From Paraclostridium sordellii (GTDB taxonomy: Bacteria; Bacillota; Clostridia; Peptostreptococcales; Peptostreptococcaceae), in NCBI RefSeq assembly GCF_000953675.1, contig NZ_LN679998.1:2606102-2670101 (forward strand): a DNA stretch of 64,000 bases, read 5' to 3'. A program made the translations under genes and the position numbers. The stretch's first letter is position 1; every line of letters begins with the position of its first letter. Below, piece after piece: positions 36,265 to 44,978 of the stretch. The notes beneath the pieces were generated by a model that worked only from the letters and a program-made list of their open reading frames with translations, did no database searches and was not told where the DNA came from.

Positions 36265-38928
36265 TTACTTAATTCTGCTTAAAGTGACAACAACTTCTGC
36301 TCTAGTTATATTATTTTTAGGTCTAAATGTTTTATCTTCATATCCATTCATATATCCTACTTCTATTATTCCTTCTACAGAGTTTAATGCCCAATTAGAT
36401 ACTTGATTCATATCTTTATATTTTGCTACTTTATCATGATTAGTATCATCTAGTTTCTTATAATTAGATATCATCTTAGCAGCTTGTTCCCTTGTAATTG
36501 GTTCATCAGGTTGGAATTCTGTTAATGAAACCCCATTAGCTACTCCATTAGTTACGGCTATATCTATTTCTATTTTAGCCCAATGTGTTTTTGTATCATT
36601 AAATACTTTTCCACTTGTTTTAGATAATCCAAAATACTTATTAAATATTTTTATAAATTCTGCTCTTGTTATTGAATTATCAGGTTTAAATGTTCCATCA
36701 CCATATCCATTTATATGTCCACTTGATACAAAACTATTTATTTGACTTTCAGCCCAATGACCTTTTATATCAATTATATTTATATTACTTTTTACTATTA
36801 CTTTAATTTCTTTTATAACTGTATTTTTGTCACTATCTGTTATAGAATATACCACTTTATATACTCCAGATTTTTTTGTATCCACGGTATTTTCTTTCAC
36901 TATCACTTTTGGAGTTATATTCCCATCTTCTTTATCATTTGAACTTACTAGACTTAGCGGGTTAAATTTATCTCCCAATTTTATTGTTAGCTCACTAATA
37001 CCTTCTATTGTTGGAATTTGGTTTGTTACCGTAAATTTTATTACTTTAGTTGTAACATTTCCATCACTATCGTTTACTGTATAAGTAATATTATACGTTT
37101 GATTATTTCCAGGACCTGGTTTTCCAACTACTCCTTTTACAGTTATTGATGATGGACTAATTTTGTCATGATCATCAATAACTGTAACTCCATCTAACTT
37201 TCCTGTTTTATTAAATTCATCTACTTCTTTTAAATGTATAATTTTATCTTTTAGTCCATTTATTACAGGAGCATCATTGGATAAGACGTTTACTTGTATA
37301 GATTTATATACTATATTTCCATGGTTGTCTTTTACCGTATAAACTACTGTGTAAACCCCTTTTAATGGGTTACTTGAATTTAACCCTCCTGTATTTTTTA
37401 CAATCACTCTACCTTTTATATTTCCATCTTCTTTATCTGTTGCCTTTAAACCTATTCTATTATCATCTAATAGATCTATTGGTTTACGTGCTTTTATAGT
37501 TACATTATTGGCAGTTATTACTGGCTTTTCATTTTTTATAGGAGTTGAACTATCTCCATTATTAATAGTGTATATCCAAGTTGTTTTATTATTATTGTTT
37601 AAATTTTTCTTTAGTATAAATCGTTTAGATAAATCTTGTTTTATTGTGAAATCTCCTCTAGAGTTTACTTTTGCTCTAATATATTCATGATTTTCTTTTA
37701 ATGGTTCTACATATAATGCGGTTCCATTATAATTTAATCTAGTTGTCCCAAGTACCTCTCCTTTAACATCCAAAGTCCGATTATCTTTTAGAAGAATACA
37801 TCCACCTTGAACAGTACTAGTTGTAGTATCTTCTCCTTGGAAGCTACCATTTACCACTGGGTTTTCACTCATGAATCTAAAATCAACTACAGAATTATTT
37901 TTTAATGTAATATTATTTACATTAAACTTTGATCCTTTTTGTAATATAAGTTTAGCATTATCTTCTAATGATAAATTATTTATTCCACCAAGATTTAAAT
38001 TTTCAGTATAACGATCTTTTTCTAAATTTAAATTTATACTACCATTATGGTTTGTTTTATCAAAACTATTTATAGTGCCTTTAGATCCTAGACTTATGTC
38101 TACTCTACCATTTAATGGCTTTAATAATCCACCTGTATGAATTGTTTTTTCAAGAACATTACCACTAAGATTAATTTCCACATCTAAATTTCTTTCTTCC
38201 CAATAATCACCTGCGTATATTCCAGATAATTTTGTTTCTGAGTTTGGATTTATTACATTAATTATAGATTTTGCTCCAATTTTACCTTGATTTTTAAAGC
38301 TTCCACCACTTATATATGGTCTGTCTTCATCTTGGGAATATCCTATTTTAGTATTAACATTATCTAAAGTTAGTTTATTTCCTGCTGTAAAAATAGTTGC
38401 TGATTTAGGGTTCTTTACTCCTAATATTTTAGTATTAGGTATATTAGATTCTTTTCCTAGAACAACTTCTGGAATCATTTTTAAATTAATATTTTTAAAA
38501 GTTACGTTTGCACCTAATTGTATTGGAGTTCTCAGTGAAAGTTCATCTGCATTAGAAGATACTGGATATGTATTATTTCCACTTTCAATAGTAATATTCT
38601 TATTAATAAATAATGGTAGAGCCGATCCATCAGTATGAGGATCATATTTAGTGTATTTAACACTTCCTAGAAGTTTTAATGTTCCTCCATCAGATATATT
38701 ATTTAGTGCAGTACGTATATTCTGATATGGGCTTTGTTGAGTTCCATCTCCTAAGTTTAAACTACCTTCTCCATTAGATAGATACACTATACTCTTGCTA
38801 TTTTTACTTTGACTATTTTTAGCCTGATTTGATTTTGTATTCTCTTCAGCATATACATTGTGTATATATGATACATTTGTAAAAACAAGAAGAGAAGATA
38901 CAACTAATGATATAAGTTTTTTATTCAT
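36265..38928 (-). CDS. Large surface protein with Ig-like domains and three SLH domains
   Basis: 887 aa. Signal peptide (about residues 1-28), an N-terminal half rich in beta-helix-like repeats (DGGTLKLLGSVKYT, ITIESGNN, LTLDNVNTK, LILQKGSKFNVNNITL), then three bacterial Ig-like domains of the 'EDGNIKGRVIVKNTGGLN ... GVYTVVYTVKD' kind (about 470-715), and three C-terminal SLH domains (IKGHWAESQINSFV, THWAKIEIDIAV, VSNWALNSVEGII). SLH domains bind pyruvylated wall polymers. The start has an unusual leader: GGAGG is 43 bases upstream, separated from the ATG by a hairpin. Likely adhesin or S-layer-associated protein; ligand unknown. Confidence 0.88.
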   Translation of the reverse strand: MNKKLISLVVSSLLVFTNVSYIHNVYAEENTKSNQAKNSQSKNSKSIVYLSNGEGSLNLGDGTQQSPYQNIRTALNNISDGGTLKLLGSVKYTKYDPHTDGSALPLFINKNITIESGNNTYPVSSNADELSLRTPIQLGANVTFKNINLKMIPEVVLGKESNIPNTKILGVKNPKSATIFTAGNKLTLDNVNTKIGYSQDEDRPYISGGSFKNQGKIGAKSIINVINPNSETKLSGIYAGDYWEERNLDVEINLSGNVLEKTIHTGGLLKPLNGRVDISLGSKGTINSFDKTNHNGSINLNLEKDRYTENLNLGGINNLSLEDNAKLILQKGSKFNVNNITLKNNSVVDFRFMSENPVVNGSFQGEDTTTSTVQGGCILLKDNRTLDVKGEVLGTTRLNYNGTALYVEPLKENHEYIRAKVNSRGDFTIKQDLSKRFILKKNLNNNNKTTWIYTINNGDSSTPIKNEKPVITANNVTIKARKPIDLLDDNRIGLKATDKEDGNIKGRVIVKNTGGLNSSNPLKGVYTVVYTVKDNHGNIVYKSIQVNVLSNDAPVINGLKDKIIHLKEVDEFNKTGKLDGVTVIDDHDKISPSSITVKGVVGKPGPGNNQTYNITYTVNDSDGNVTTKVIKFTVTNQIPTIEGISELTIKLGDKFNPLSLVSSNDKEDGNITPKVIVKENTVDTKKSGVYKVVYSITDSDKNTVIKEIKVIVKSNINIIDIKGHWAESQINSFVSSGHINGYGDGTFKPDNSITRAEFIKIFNKYFGLSKTSGKVFNDTKTHWAKIEIDIAVTNGVANGVSLTEFQPDEPITREQAAKMISNYKKLDDTNHDKVAKYKDMNQVSNWALNSVEGIIEVGYMNGYEDKTFRPKNNITRAEVVVTLSRIK

Positions 38929-38939
38929 TTTTAATAAAC

Positions 38940-38976
38940 TTTGTCTCTTTAAAATATATTATATAGACAAACCTCC
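38940..38976 (-). promoter_or_regulatory. Hairpin between Shine-Dalgarno and start codon of the SLH protein
   Basis: On the minus strand GGAGG (38972-38976) is followed by TTTGTCT (38965-38971), 18 bases, and AGACAAA (38940-38946), then 11 bases to the ATG. Folding the 7-bp stem brings the site close to the start codon. No other ribosome-binding site or in-frame start is present. Confidence 0.45.
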
Positions 38977-39095
38977 TTTTAAATTTTATAGTTCTAATAT
39001 TATATATCGGCCTAAATTTCAATACTTCAATATTATTGTTTTATACAAAACATAGTAGATTTACATACAAAATCAAAGAACTACTTAACTAAAAA

Positions 39096-39121
39096 AGGCT
39101 ATGATTTCATAATCATAACCT
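39096..39121 (-). terminator. Terminator of the TudS-related gene
   Basis: An 11-bp stem with one G-U pair, AGGCTATGATT/AATCATAACCT, and a TCAT loop; six T residues follow on the minus strand. Confidence 0.8.
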
Positions 39122-39199
39122 CTATAAATTAGAATTAATTATAACTTTATATTCTGATTTTATATGAAAAATTCACAATTATATTTCTAGATTCTAAAT

Positions 39200-39745
39200 C
39201 TATTTTAGTTTTTCAATCAATTCAGAAATGTCTTTAATGCTTTCATCTAGTCCTAATATTTCAACTTCTAATTCATTTTTTATTAGTAATTTTTCTAGTT
39301 CTTCTATAAATACTCCTTTCCCATCAATCATTTTAATATCATTTATCTTCTCATTTAAGTTTTCACATCCACTTATTTCTCCAAACCATTCATTAGAACT
39401 ACAAGTTTTATTGTATCCACAACTTGGACTTCCATCTATAGCTATTATCCCTTTTATCTTATAATTGTTTTTAATATAATTTTCAAATTGTTTTATATAT
39501 GGTTCTAACATTAATCTACATTGATTTCTATAAAATAAGTTATCAAATTGTTCTTTTGTATGTCCCCATCTTTTTATCCCATACATTATCATTTCAGGAC
39601 AAGGTAGTTGAATAATGCCATATCCCTCTTCTATTAACTTACTTACTATATTATTAGTTCCTTCAAAAGTAGAAAGCCCTTCGACTTTTGAGTTACAATT
39701 TAATATACAATGACAAACTACTACTAATTTTCTATTTCTCTCCAT
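39200..39745 (-). CDS. TudS-related putative desulfidase (CD3072-like)
   Basis: 181 aa cytoplasmic protein. Cys residues in the N-terminal LVVVCHCILNCNSKVEG (residues 11, 13, 17) and in IAIDGSPSCGYNKTC (near residues 109 and 115) resemble the [4Fe-4S] ligand set of TudS/DUF523 desulfurases, which remove sulfur from thiolated nucleobases. I recall this family as 'CD3072 family TudS-related putative desulfidase', paired with the ECF S component that is divergent here (39916). The pair suggests uptake and desulfuration of a sulfur-bearing compound; the substrate is not known. Confidence 0.78.
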   Translation of the reverse strand: MERNRKLVVVCHCILNCNSKVEGLSTFEGTNNIVSKLIEEGYGIIQLPCPEMIMYGIKRWGHTKEQFDNLFYRNQCRLMLEPYIKQFENYIKNNYKIKGIIAIDGSPSCGYNKTCSSNEWFGEISGCENLNEKINDIKMIDGKGVFIEELEKLLIKNELEVEILGLDESIKDISELIEKLK

Positions 39746-39915
39746 ATTAATCCCCTTTCCCTCATTAATGTATATATAGTATCATAATGATTATTTTTCT
39801 GTTATAGATATTTACTATTTTAAACAAGTTATATATATGTATTTTCTATTTTAATTATTTTGAATTTTGTATTAATATAAAACTTGAACTAATTTAAACA
39901 GGGGGATTAAAAATT

Positions 39916-40482
39916 ATGAATACTAAAAAAATAACTTTTAGTGCAATGTGTATAGTAGTAAATATAGTATTTGGTATGTTTGTAACCATGTTAAATATAC
40001 CTTTTCTATTCTTAGATACCGTTGGAACCGTTCTTGGAGCAGTTGTTTTAGGTCCATTTTGGGGAGCACTTATTGGGGGATGTACAAATTTAGTTTTAGG
40101 AATTATATCAGGACCTACTAATATACCTTTTGCTTTAGTTAATATAGTCCTTGGTCTTATTGTTGGTTTTGTTGCTTGTAAAAAAGGTTTTGGATATAGA
40201 GAAGCTATTCTTACAGGTTTATTATTATCTGTGGTTTGCCCTTTAATAGGAACACCTATTTCAGTTTTATTATTTGGAGGACTAAGTGGAAGTGGAGCAG
40301 ACTTTTTAGTTGGATTTTTAGTTCAGTCTGGGCAAAAAATATTTACATCAGCATTTATTCCTAGAATACTTACTAATATAATAGATAAACCATTATCTTG
40401 TGTTATGGTAGTTTACTTTTTAAGTAAAATGCCTAGAGGTTTTATATATCAATTTAATAAATCACCATATAAAAATCATTAA
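39916..40482 (+). CDS. ECF transporter S component (CD3073-like)
   Basis: 188 aa with about six hydrophobic segments, typical of energy-coupling-factor S components that bind a vitamin or small substrate and share an energising module encoded elsewhere. FSAMCIVVNIVFGMFVTML at the N-terminus and LGPFWGALIGGCTNLVLGI are family-like. AGGGGGA is 9 bases before the ATG. It is divergent from the TudS-related desulfidase; the pairing, which I recall for C. difficile CD3072/CD3073, implies transport of the compound that enzyme acts on. Confidence 0.82.
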   Translation: MNTKKITFSAMCIVVNIVFGMFVTMLNIPFLFLDTVGTVLGAVVLGPFWGALIGGCTNLVLGIISGPTNIPFALVNIVLGLIVGFVACKKGFGYREAILTGLLLSVVCPLIGTPISVLLFGGLSGSGADFLVGFLVQSGQKIFTSAFIPRILTNIIDKPLSCVMVVYFLSKMPRGFIYQFNKSPYKNH

Positions 40483-40496
40483 AAATAAAAGTAATT

Positions 40497-40521
40497 AAAA
40501 AGGACCCTTAAAGGTCCTTTT
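40497..40521. terminator. Bidirectional terminator between the ECF and VanZ-like genes
   Basis: AAAAGGACC/GGTCCTTTT, a 9-bp stem with a 6-base loop, lies between two convergent genes and has A/T runs on both sides. Confidence 0.85.
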
Positions 40522-40523
40522 CT

Positions 40524-41066
40524 TTATATATTTTCTTTGTATTCATCTTCTTTGTTTCTTCTAAATAAAAAATTAAAAAATCCCCTTATTCCTTTAAAAG
40601 TAACTACTATTATAAGTAATATTAAAACCCCTGTAAACGCTCCAGTGGAATCAATTAATACATCTTTCATATTTCCAGATCTACCTACTACAGATAATTG
40701 TCGCATCTCATCATAATATGCATATGAAATACTTGCTATCATTGCAACTACACTAGATATATATATCCTTTTACTAAGAACATATATAAATAAACTTATA
40801 GAAGCTCCTATACAAGCATATATACTAAAATGGGCTAGCTTTCTTACTATGTACCCCTTACTTCCATATTGTTTAAGTACATTAAATACTTTTTCTTTAA
40901 TACTTATTAATCTATGATCTTTTAATGTAACTTCATTTCTTATCTGATCTATGATGCTAACTGCTGTATCTGATTGAACCGTAGATACATCACCTTTTTG
41001 GCTAGAAAAATAATACATAGTTCCCATAGTTAAAACTACTAAAATTAAACATAATAGTTTTTTCAT
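40524..41066 (-). CDS. VanZ-like family membrane protein
   Basis: 180 aa, four membrane helices. The family segments RKLAHFSIYACIGASI and YAYYDEMRQLSVVGRSGNMKDVLIDS (the E/D-R-x-G-x2-D-x2-D region) are clear. VanZ proteins are linked to low-level teicoplanin resistance and cell-surface properties, but the mechanism is not known. No van genes are present. It stands between the ECF gene and the rsgI-like gene as a single unit. Confidence 0.88.
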   Translation of the reverse strand: MKKLLCLILVVLTMGTMYYFSSQKGDVSTVQSDTAVSIIDQIRNEVTLKDHRLISIKEKVFNVLKQYGSKGYIVRKLAHFSIYACIGASISLFIYVLSKRIYISSVVAMIASISYAYYDEMRQLSVVGRSGNMKDVLIDSTGAFTGVLILLIIVVTFKGIRGFFNFLFRRNKEDEYKENI

Positions 41067-41140
41067 TCTATCATCACCTTTCTTTATTAGACTAAGTATA
41101 CACTATATATTAATATTGTAATAGTGAATTTTTTGTAATA

Positions 41141-41184
41141 AAAAATGGTACTTAATGTAATATTTCAATAAGTACCCATTTTTT
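41141..41184 (-). terminator. Terminator after rsgI
   Basis: TGGTACTTA pairs with TAAGTACCCA (one bulged base), flanked by A and T runs, with a 14-base loop. It follows the rsgI stop by 27 bases on the minus strand and also ends with T residues on the plus strand. Confidence 0.65.
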
Positions 41185-41210
41185 TATCTACATAATATTT
41201 TATTTAATTA

Positions 41211-42347
41211 CTATCTTTTGTGATTATGTTTTTCATGAACTTTATCTCCATAAGATTCATTATTATATGTATATGTATTTGTACCTAATACATCAATGAA
41301 ATTCAAACTATTTTTATGAGCTTTACCATTATTACTTTTTTCTTTGTACTTATTTAAACTTTTATCTTTGGCATTTTCATTTGCATGCTCATTTGGTTGA
41401 TTTTCATTATTATTTTGTTTTATTTTATTTAAATTATCACTATTATAAACTTTATCATTACTTATAATTTTTTCTTTTGACTTAACCGCTTCTGATTCAT
41501 CGTTAATTTCTTTTTTATTATCAATATCTCTATTTATTTCTAATTTAGATTTTGTTTCCTTATTTGATTTTTCATTTACTTTTATTTCTTCTTTTTTATC
41601 TTCTTTATTTTCTTTTGCAGGTTTTTGTATATATACATTTTTATCTTCTTTTAATTCATCTACAATTTTATCTACATTCATTTTTCCTGCATCATACTTA
41701 TAACTTATTTTCTTATCTGCTAAATACCTTCCTAAACTTATACCTTCTTTATTTGCTAGCTGTAAATCTTTTTTATTTGAGCTTAAATATATTGTATTAG
41801 TTCCTTTAAAGCTATTTTTTACGATATCTTTAACCTCTTTTTCATATGTAACATTCTTAGCATCTTCAATAATTGCAAATCCTACCAAAGCATAATCATT
41901 TTTTATTTTATAATTTTCTTTTTCAAGGTTATATTTAATATTTTCTAAACCTTCTCCTAGTTTCATTCCAATCGCATCATCTAAATTTATTTTTTCTGCA
42001 TCTTTATTTAATCTTAAAACTTTTATTATTGTTTTGCTTTTATCTATATTCAATTGAATACTAGGGTTAATGTCTAGTGTAACTACGGCATAATTTTTTT
42101 TACTTAAATTAGGCAATACTATAATCATTAAAATTGATGCTATATACATAAAAGGAACTATAATGCTACTTATCCCTTTAATCTTTTTAGAATTTTTTAA
42201 AATATCATCTTCTAAGAAAATTATAGTATCTCCTTCTTTTAAAGATCCTCTCTTTTTTATTCTAACTAGCGAAGCATCATCAGTCATAACAATAATATAT
42301 TCTTCTTTTATTTCCATTACTATAGCTTTATAGTACATTCCCCACAC
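41211..42347 (-). CDS. rsgI: RsgI-type anti-sigma-I factor
   Basis: About 378 aa. The N-terminal anti-sigma domain (YKAIVMEIKEEYIIVMTDDA) is cytoplasmic, one membrane helix follows (IVPFMYIASILMIIVLPNL, about residues 64-82), then an extracellular domain (VVTLDINPSIQLNIDKSKTI) with YVxLDINPS-like text seen in RsgI proteins, and a long Lys/Asn/Glu-rich tail. It holds SigI inactive until a signal arrives outside. It overlaps the end of sigI. Start is either the GTG at 42347 or the ATG at 42338; no clean ribosome-binding site settles it. Confidence 0.85.
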   Translation of the reverse strand: MWGMYYKAIVMEIKEEYIIVMTDDASLVRIKKRGSLKEGDTIIFLEDDILKNSKKIKGISSIIVPFMYIASILMIIVLPNLSKKNYAVVTLDINPSIQLNIDKSKTIIKVLRLNKDAEKINLDDAIGMKLGEGLENIKYNLEKENYKIKNDYALVGFAIIEDAKNVTYEKEVKDIVKNSFKGTNTIYLSSNKKDLQLANKEGISLGRYLADKKISYKYDAGKMNVDKIVDELKEDKNVYIQKPAKENKEDKKEEIKVNEKSNKETKSKLEINRDIDNKKEINDESEAVKSKEKIISNDKVYNSDNLNKIKQNNNENQPNEHANENAKDKSLNKYKEKSNNGKAHKNSLNFIDVLGTNTYTYNNESYGDKVHEKHNHKR

Positions 42348-43004
42348 CTACTTTCTTACCCATAACTTCAAATTTCTTAGATTTTTATCAAGAACTATGA
42401 CAACTGTTATAATAAACTTTTTACTTCCCTTAATTATCTTTTGGCTTATAACATATTTAATAGATATCTCCTTTATAGGTAACCGTCTTTTTGTGTACAT
42501 AGATTCTTTTATTTTGTTATCATCATTTATTTTATTTGATAAATCAATAGCTCTATTCCTAGTATCTTTATGTTTTGGAGATTCTTCTACTAAATCATCT
42601 AGTTCAAATCCAAAGTCTTGTATAGTTGTTTTTAAAATATTCATTTCTTGGATTAATATATCTTGGTTTTCTATGGGATTATACAATTCTTGACTAAAAT
42701 CAAAACCATCTTCTCTAAGCTTTTCTAAGGATTCTTTCAAGTTATTATTTTTCTCTTTTCTTAAATAGTTTAAAATTCTACTTTTTATAACTAACTTTGC
42801 ATAAGGTAGGAAATGCCCTTTAGAGTAATCATATTTTTGTCTAGCTTCATTAAAAGCTAACAGTCCAATACTAATTTCTTCATCATTATCTAAACATATA
42901 TATCTTCCTGTAATCTCATTTATTGTTTTTATTATAAATGGTATATGTTCTTTTATAAATTCATTGCTGTCAATATCTTTTAAGTTATCAGTCTTTAAAT
43001 CCAT
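42348..43004 (-). CDS. sigI: RNA polymerase sigma factor SigI
   Basis: 218 aa. Region 2 text DNDEEISIGLLAFNEARQKYDYSKGHFLPYAKLVIKSRI-type (about residues 39-78), cut here by stating only the ends DNDEEISIGLLAFNEA and HFLPYAKLVIKSRILNYLRK, is diagnostic for SigI. A helical C-terminal SigI domain follows. In clostridia such factors drive genes for wall, polysaccharide or heat responses, held by RsgI, encoded next. GGAG lies rather far (13 bases) from the ATG. The 107-aa secreted protein upstream may be in the same unit. Confidence 0.88.
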   Translation of the reverse strand: MDLKTDNLKDIDSNEFIKEHIPFIIKTINEITGRYICLDNDEEISIGLLAFNEARQKYDYSKGHFLPYAKLVIKSRILNYLRKEKNNNLKESLEKLREDGFDFSQELYNPIENQDILIQEMNILKTTIQDFGFELDDLVEESPKHKDTRNRAIDLSNKINDDNKIKESMYTKRRLPIKEISIKYVISQKIIKGSKKFIITVVIVLDKNLRNLKLWVRK

Positions 43005-43120
43005 AAAATACTATTAACTCCTTTTTATCTTTGTATGTCTATCTAGTTATTATATTTTAAATGAATTTCAGTTGATTTTCAATTACAATACATTTTATAA
43101 AATAAATAGTACCTTTAAAT

Positions 43121-43444
43121 TCACATTTTATAACTATCTATATTTTTATACGTACTTTCATCAGTATAATTTAAATATAATTTATTAAATTTATCTTCCC
43201 ATTCATCTCCATATTTGTAATCTAATATATCTTCCCAATTATTACCGTATTTTTCATTCATATGTTCGTACCAGTTTTTATTGAAATCCCCCTCTAAAAC
43301 TCCCCTTAAATCTACTTCTATACTTATTACTAAATCATTATTTTTATTGTCAATAGCTATATCTTCGCTCTCATTTTCATAAATATGTGTTGACCCTAAA
43401 ACTATAATTGTTACCACAGTTATAGTTATTAGTATACTTTTCAT
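43121..43444 (-). CDS. Small secreted/membrane-anchored protein with W-E-D repeats
   Basis: 107 aa. N-terminal hydrophobic helix (ILITITVVTIIVLGSTHIY), then an acidic region with an internal repeat of the type EKYGNNWEDILD and YKYGDEWEDKFN. GGAGG is 8 bases before the ATG. No Cys and no family I recognise. It is 116 bases upstream of sigI on the same strand, so it may be a partner or target of the SigI/RsgI system. Confidence 0.6.
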   Translation of the reverse strand: MKSILITITVVTIIVLGSTHIYENESEDIAIDNKNNDLVISIEVDLRGVLEGDFNKNWYEHMNEKYGNNWEDILDYKYGDEWEDKFNKLYLNYTDESTYKNIDSYKM

Positions 43445-43545
43445 ATTGTGTGCCTCCTAAATCTACTTCACTTCGTTCTAATTATTTCTCTCAATATAAA
43501 ATACAAAGTAAATTTTAATTTTAGGTACCTTTTTTATAAAAAAAT

Positions 43546-43584
43546 AAAAACTACTAAAAAGTTTTTAACTTTTTAGTAGTTTTT
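43546..43584 (-). terminator. Terminator of the organometal (Sao-type) operon
   Basis: A perfect 16-bp stem, AAAAACTACTAAAAAG/CTTTTTAGTAGTTTTT, with a 7-base loop and further T residues on the minus strand. It begins right after the stop codon that is reached only if the UGA in the MerB-like gene is read through, which supports the longer gene. Confidence 0.9.
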
Positions 43585-43586
43585 AT

Positions 43587-44213
43587 TTAATCTACATAAA
43601 AAATATCATAAGAAGCTTCCATAGCTTCATCAATATTTAAGCAATATATGTCTTCATCATTTTCAAATCCGTTTTCTTTTATCCATTTATCAAATTCATT
43701 CTTCGTCCAGAAGAAATTCATGATATTTCAACAGCTTGCAGCCCAATTTGCATACTTATCTAAATTTAAGTGTAGTACTCTTAAATCAGGATTATTTATG
43801 CTGATTATCTTTCCATCTCTTATAGATATATTTATATCCTCTCCTGTAACATAACATTTAGAGTTTATATCTATATCTTGATGGAATGTGCATCTCCACC
43901 CAAGTGCATCTATTGCACACATTGCATTAAATGTTCTTTTATCAGCTAGTGTAACTTGATGCATAGTAGTATGTGCTGAAACTGGATATATATAGTTTAT
44001 ATATTCATCTTTATCTATAACCATTATGTTTTTATCTAAAAATAATTTTAATGTTTGTCTTATATTATTTTCATCTTGATTTAATCTTTCTTTTAATTCT
44101 TTTGTAACTTCATCCAAACTTACTGGTCTTTTTTCATCTATTATCATATTCATTATAGATAATCTTATTTGTTTTTGATTTTTATCTAAATTTCTATATT
44201 TATTGCTTTTCAT
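43587..44213 (-). CDS. saoL: MerB-like organometal lyase, selenoprotein (SaoL-like)
   Basis: 208 aa if the TGA at 43728-43730 is selenocysteine (residue 162); MerB is about 212 aa. MerB cleaves carbon-mercury bonds with two Cys and one Asp (Cys96, Asp99, Cys159). Here MCAIDALG gives Cys99 and Asp102, and ASC-U-NIMNFFWTKNEFDKW gives Sec162. From my memory of E. coli MerB, Cys96 to Cys159 is 63 residues and FF follows 5 after Cys159; Cys99 to Sec162 is also 63 and FF is again 5 later, so Sec replaces the catalytic Cys. An N-terminal winged-helix-like region is present as in MerB. A SECIS-like hairpin follows the UGA. Last gene of the operon, 15 bases after the ATPase. The name is recalled, not checked. 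Confidence 0.88.
43699..43715 (-). promoter_or_regulatory. SECIS-like hairpin in the MerB-like gene
   Basis: TTCTTC and GAAGAA on the minus strand pair around a TGGAC loop, starting 12 bases after the UGA. Size and distance fit a bacterial SECIS element. Confidence 0.55.
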
Positions 44214-44228
44214 CTTTTCTCCCTTATA

Positions 44229-44978
44229 CTATACATAACACTCTGATAACTGCTTTGTTAATCTATTCTTATACTCTAAATAATCATCACTTTCTCTATT
44301 TCTAGGTCTATCTAAATCAATTTTTAAGTCTTCTATTATTCGTCCTTTATCTCTAGACATTACTACGACCCTATCACTCATATAAACCGCCTCATCTACA
44401 TCATGAGTAACCATTATTGCAGTTATTTTATTTTTTATCCAAATACTTTCTAGTTCTTCTTGAAGATTTTGTCTCATCTGAAAATCAACAGCCCCTAAAG
44501 GTTCATCCATTAGTAAAACCTCTGGACTACAAGCTAACGCTCTTATTACTGCTACTCTTTGTTTCATTCCTCCTGATAACTGATGAGGATACATTTTTTC
44601 CCTACCTTTTAAATCAGATATCTCTAATAGCTCTTCTAATTTCTTTTCTCTTTCTTCTTTTGAAAGCTTTCTTTGTTTCATAGGAAATTCAACATTTGCT
44701 TTTACTGTTTTCCAAGGAAATAAAGCATAGTTTTGGAATACAAAAGCTCTATCTATTCCTGGTTTGTCTACAACTTTATCATTTAATAAAACTTGACCTT
44801 CTTCACAGCTTTGAAAACCTCCTATTATAGTTAATAGCGTTGTTTTCCCACATCCAGAAGGCCCAAGTAAGGATACAAATTCTCCTTCTTTTATATCTAA
44901 GTTAATATTTTCTAATACTTTATTTTCAACTTTATTATTTATAAAAGTTTTACTTACATGTTCTATTTTTAATTTCAT
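44229..44978 (-). CDS. saoA: ABC transporter ATPase (SsuB/TauB-like; SaoA-like)
   Basis: 249 aa. Walker A LGPSGCGKTTLL (about 38-49), Q-loop FVFQNYALFPWKTV, signature LSGGMKQRVAV (about 138-148), Walker B VLLMDEPLGAVD, and the switch His in VTHDVDEAVYMSDRV. It belongs to the nitrate/sulfonate/taurine importer subfamily. Its ATG overlaps the permease stop by one base (TAATG), so the two are coupled, and the stop used is beyond the permease UGA. It would power uptake of the organometal compound. Confidence 0.9.
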   Translation of the reverse strand: MKLKIEHVSKTFINNKVENKVLENINLDIKEGEFVSLLGPSGCGKTTLLTIIGGFQSCEEGQVLLNDKVVDKPGIDRAFVFQNYALFPWKTVKANVEFPMKQRKLSKEEREKKLEELLEISDLKGREKMYPHQLSGGMKQRVAVIRALACSPEVLLMDEPLGAVDFQMRQNLQEELESIWIKNKITAIMVTHDVDEAVYMSDRVVVMSRDKGRIIEDLKIDLDRPRNRESDDYLEYKNRLTKQLSECYV

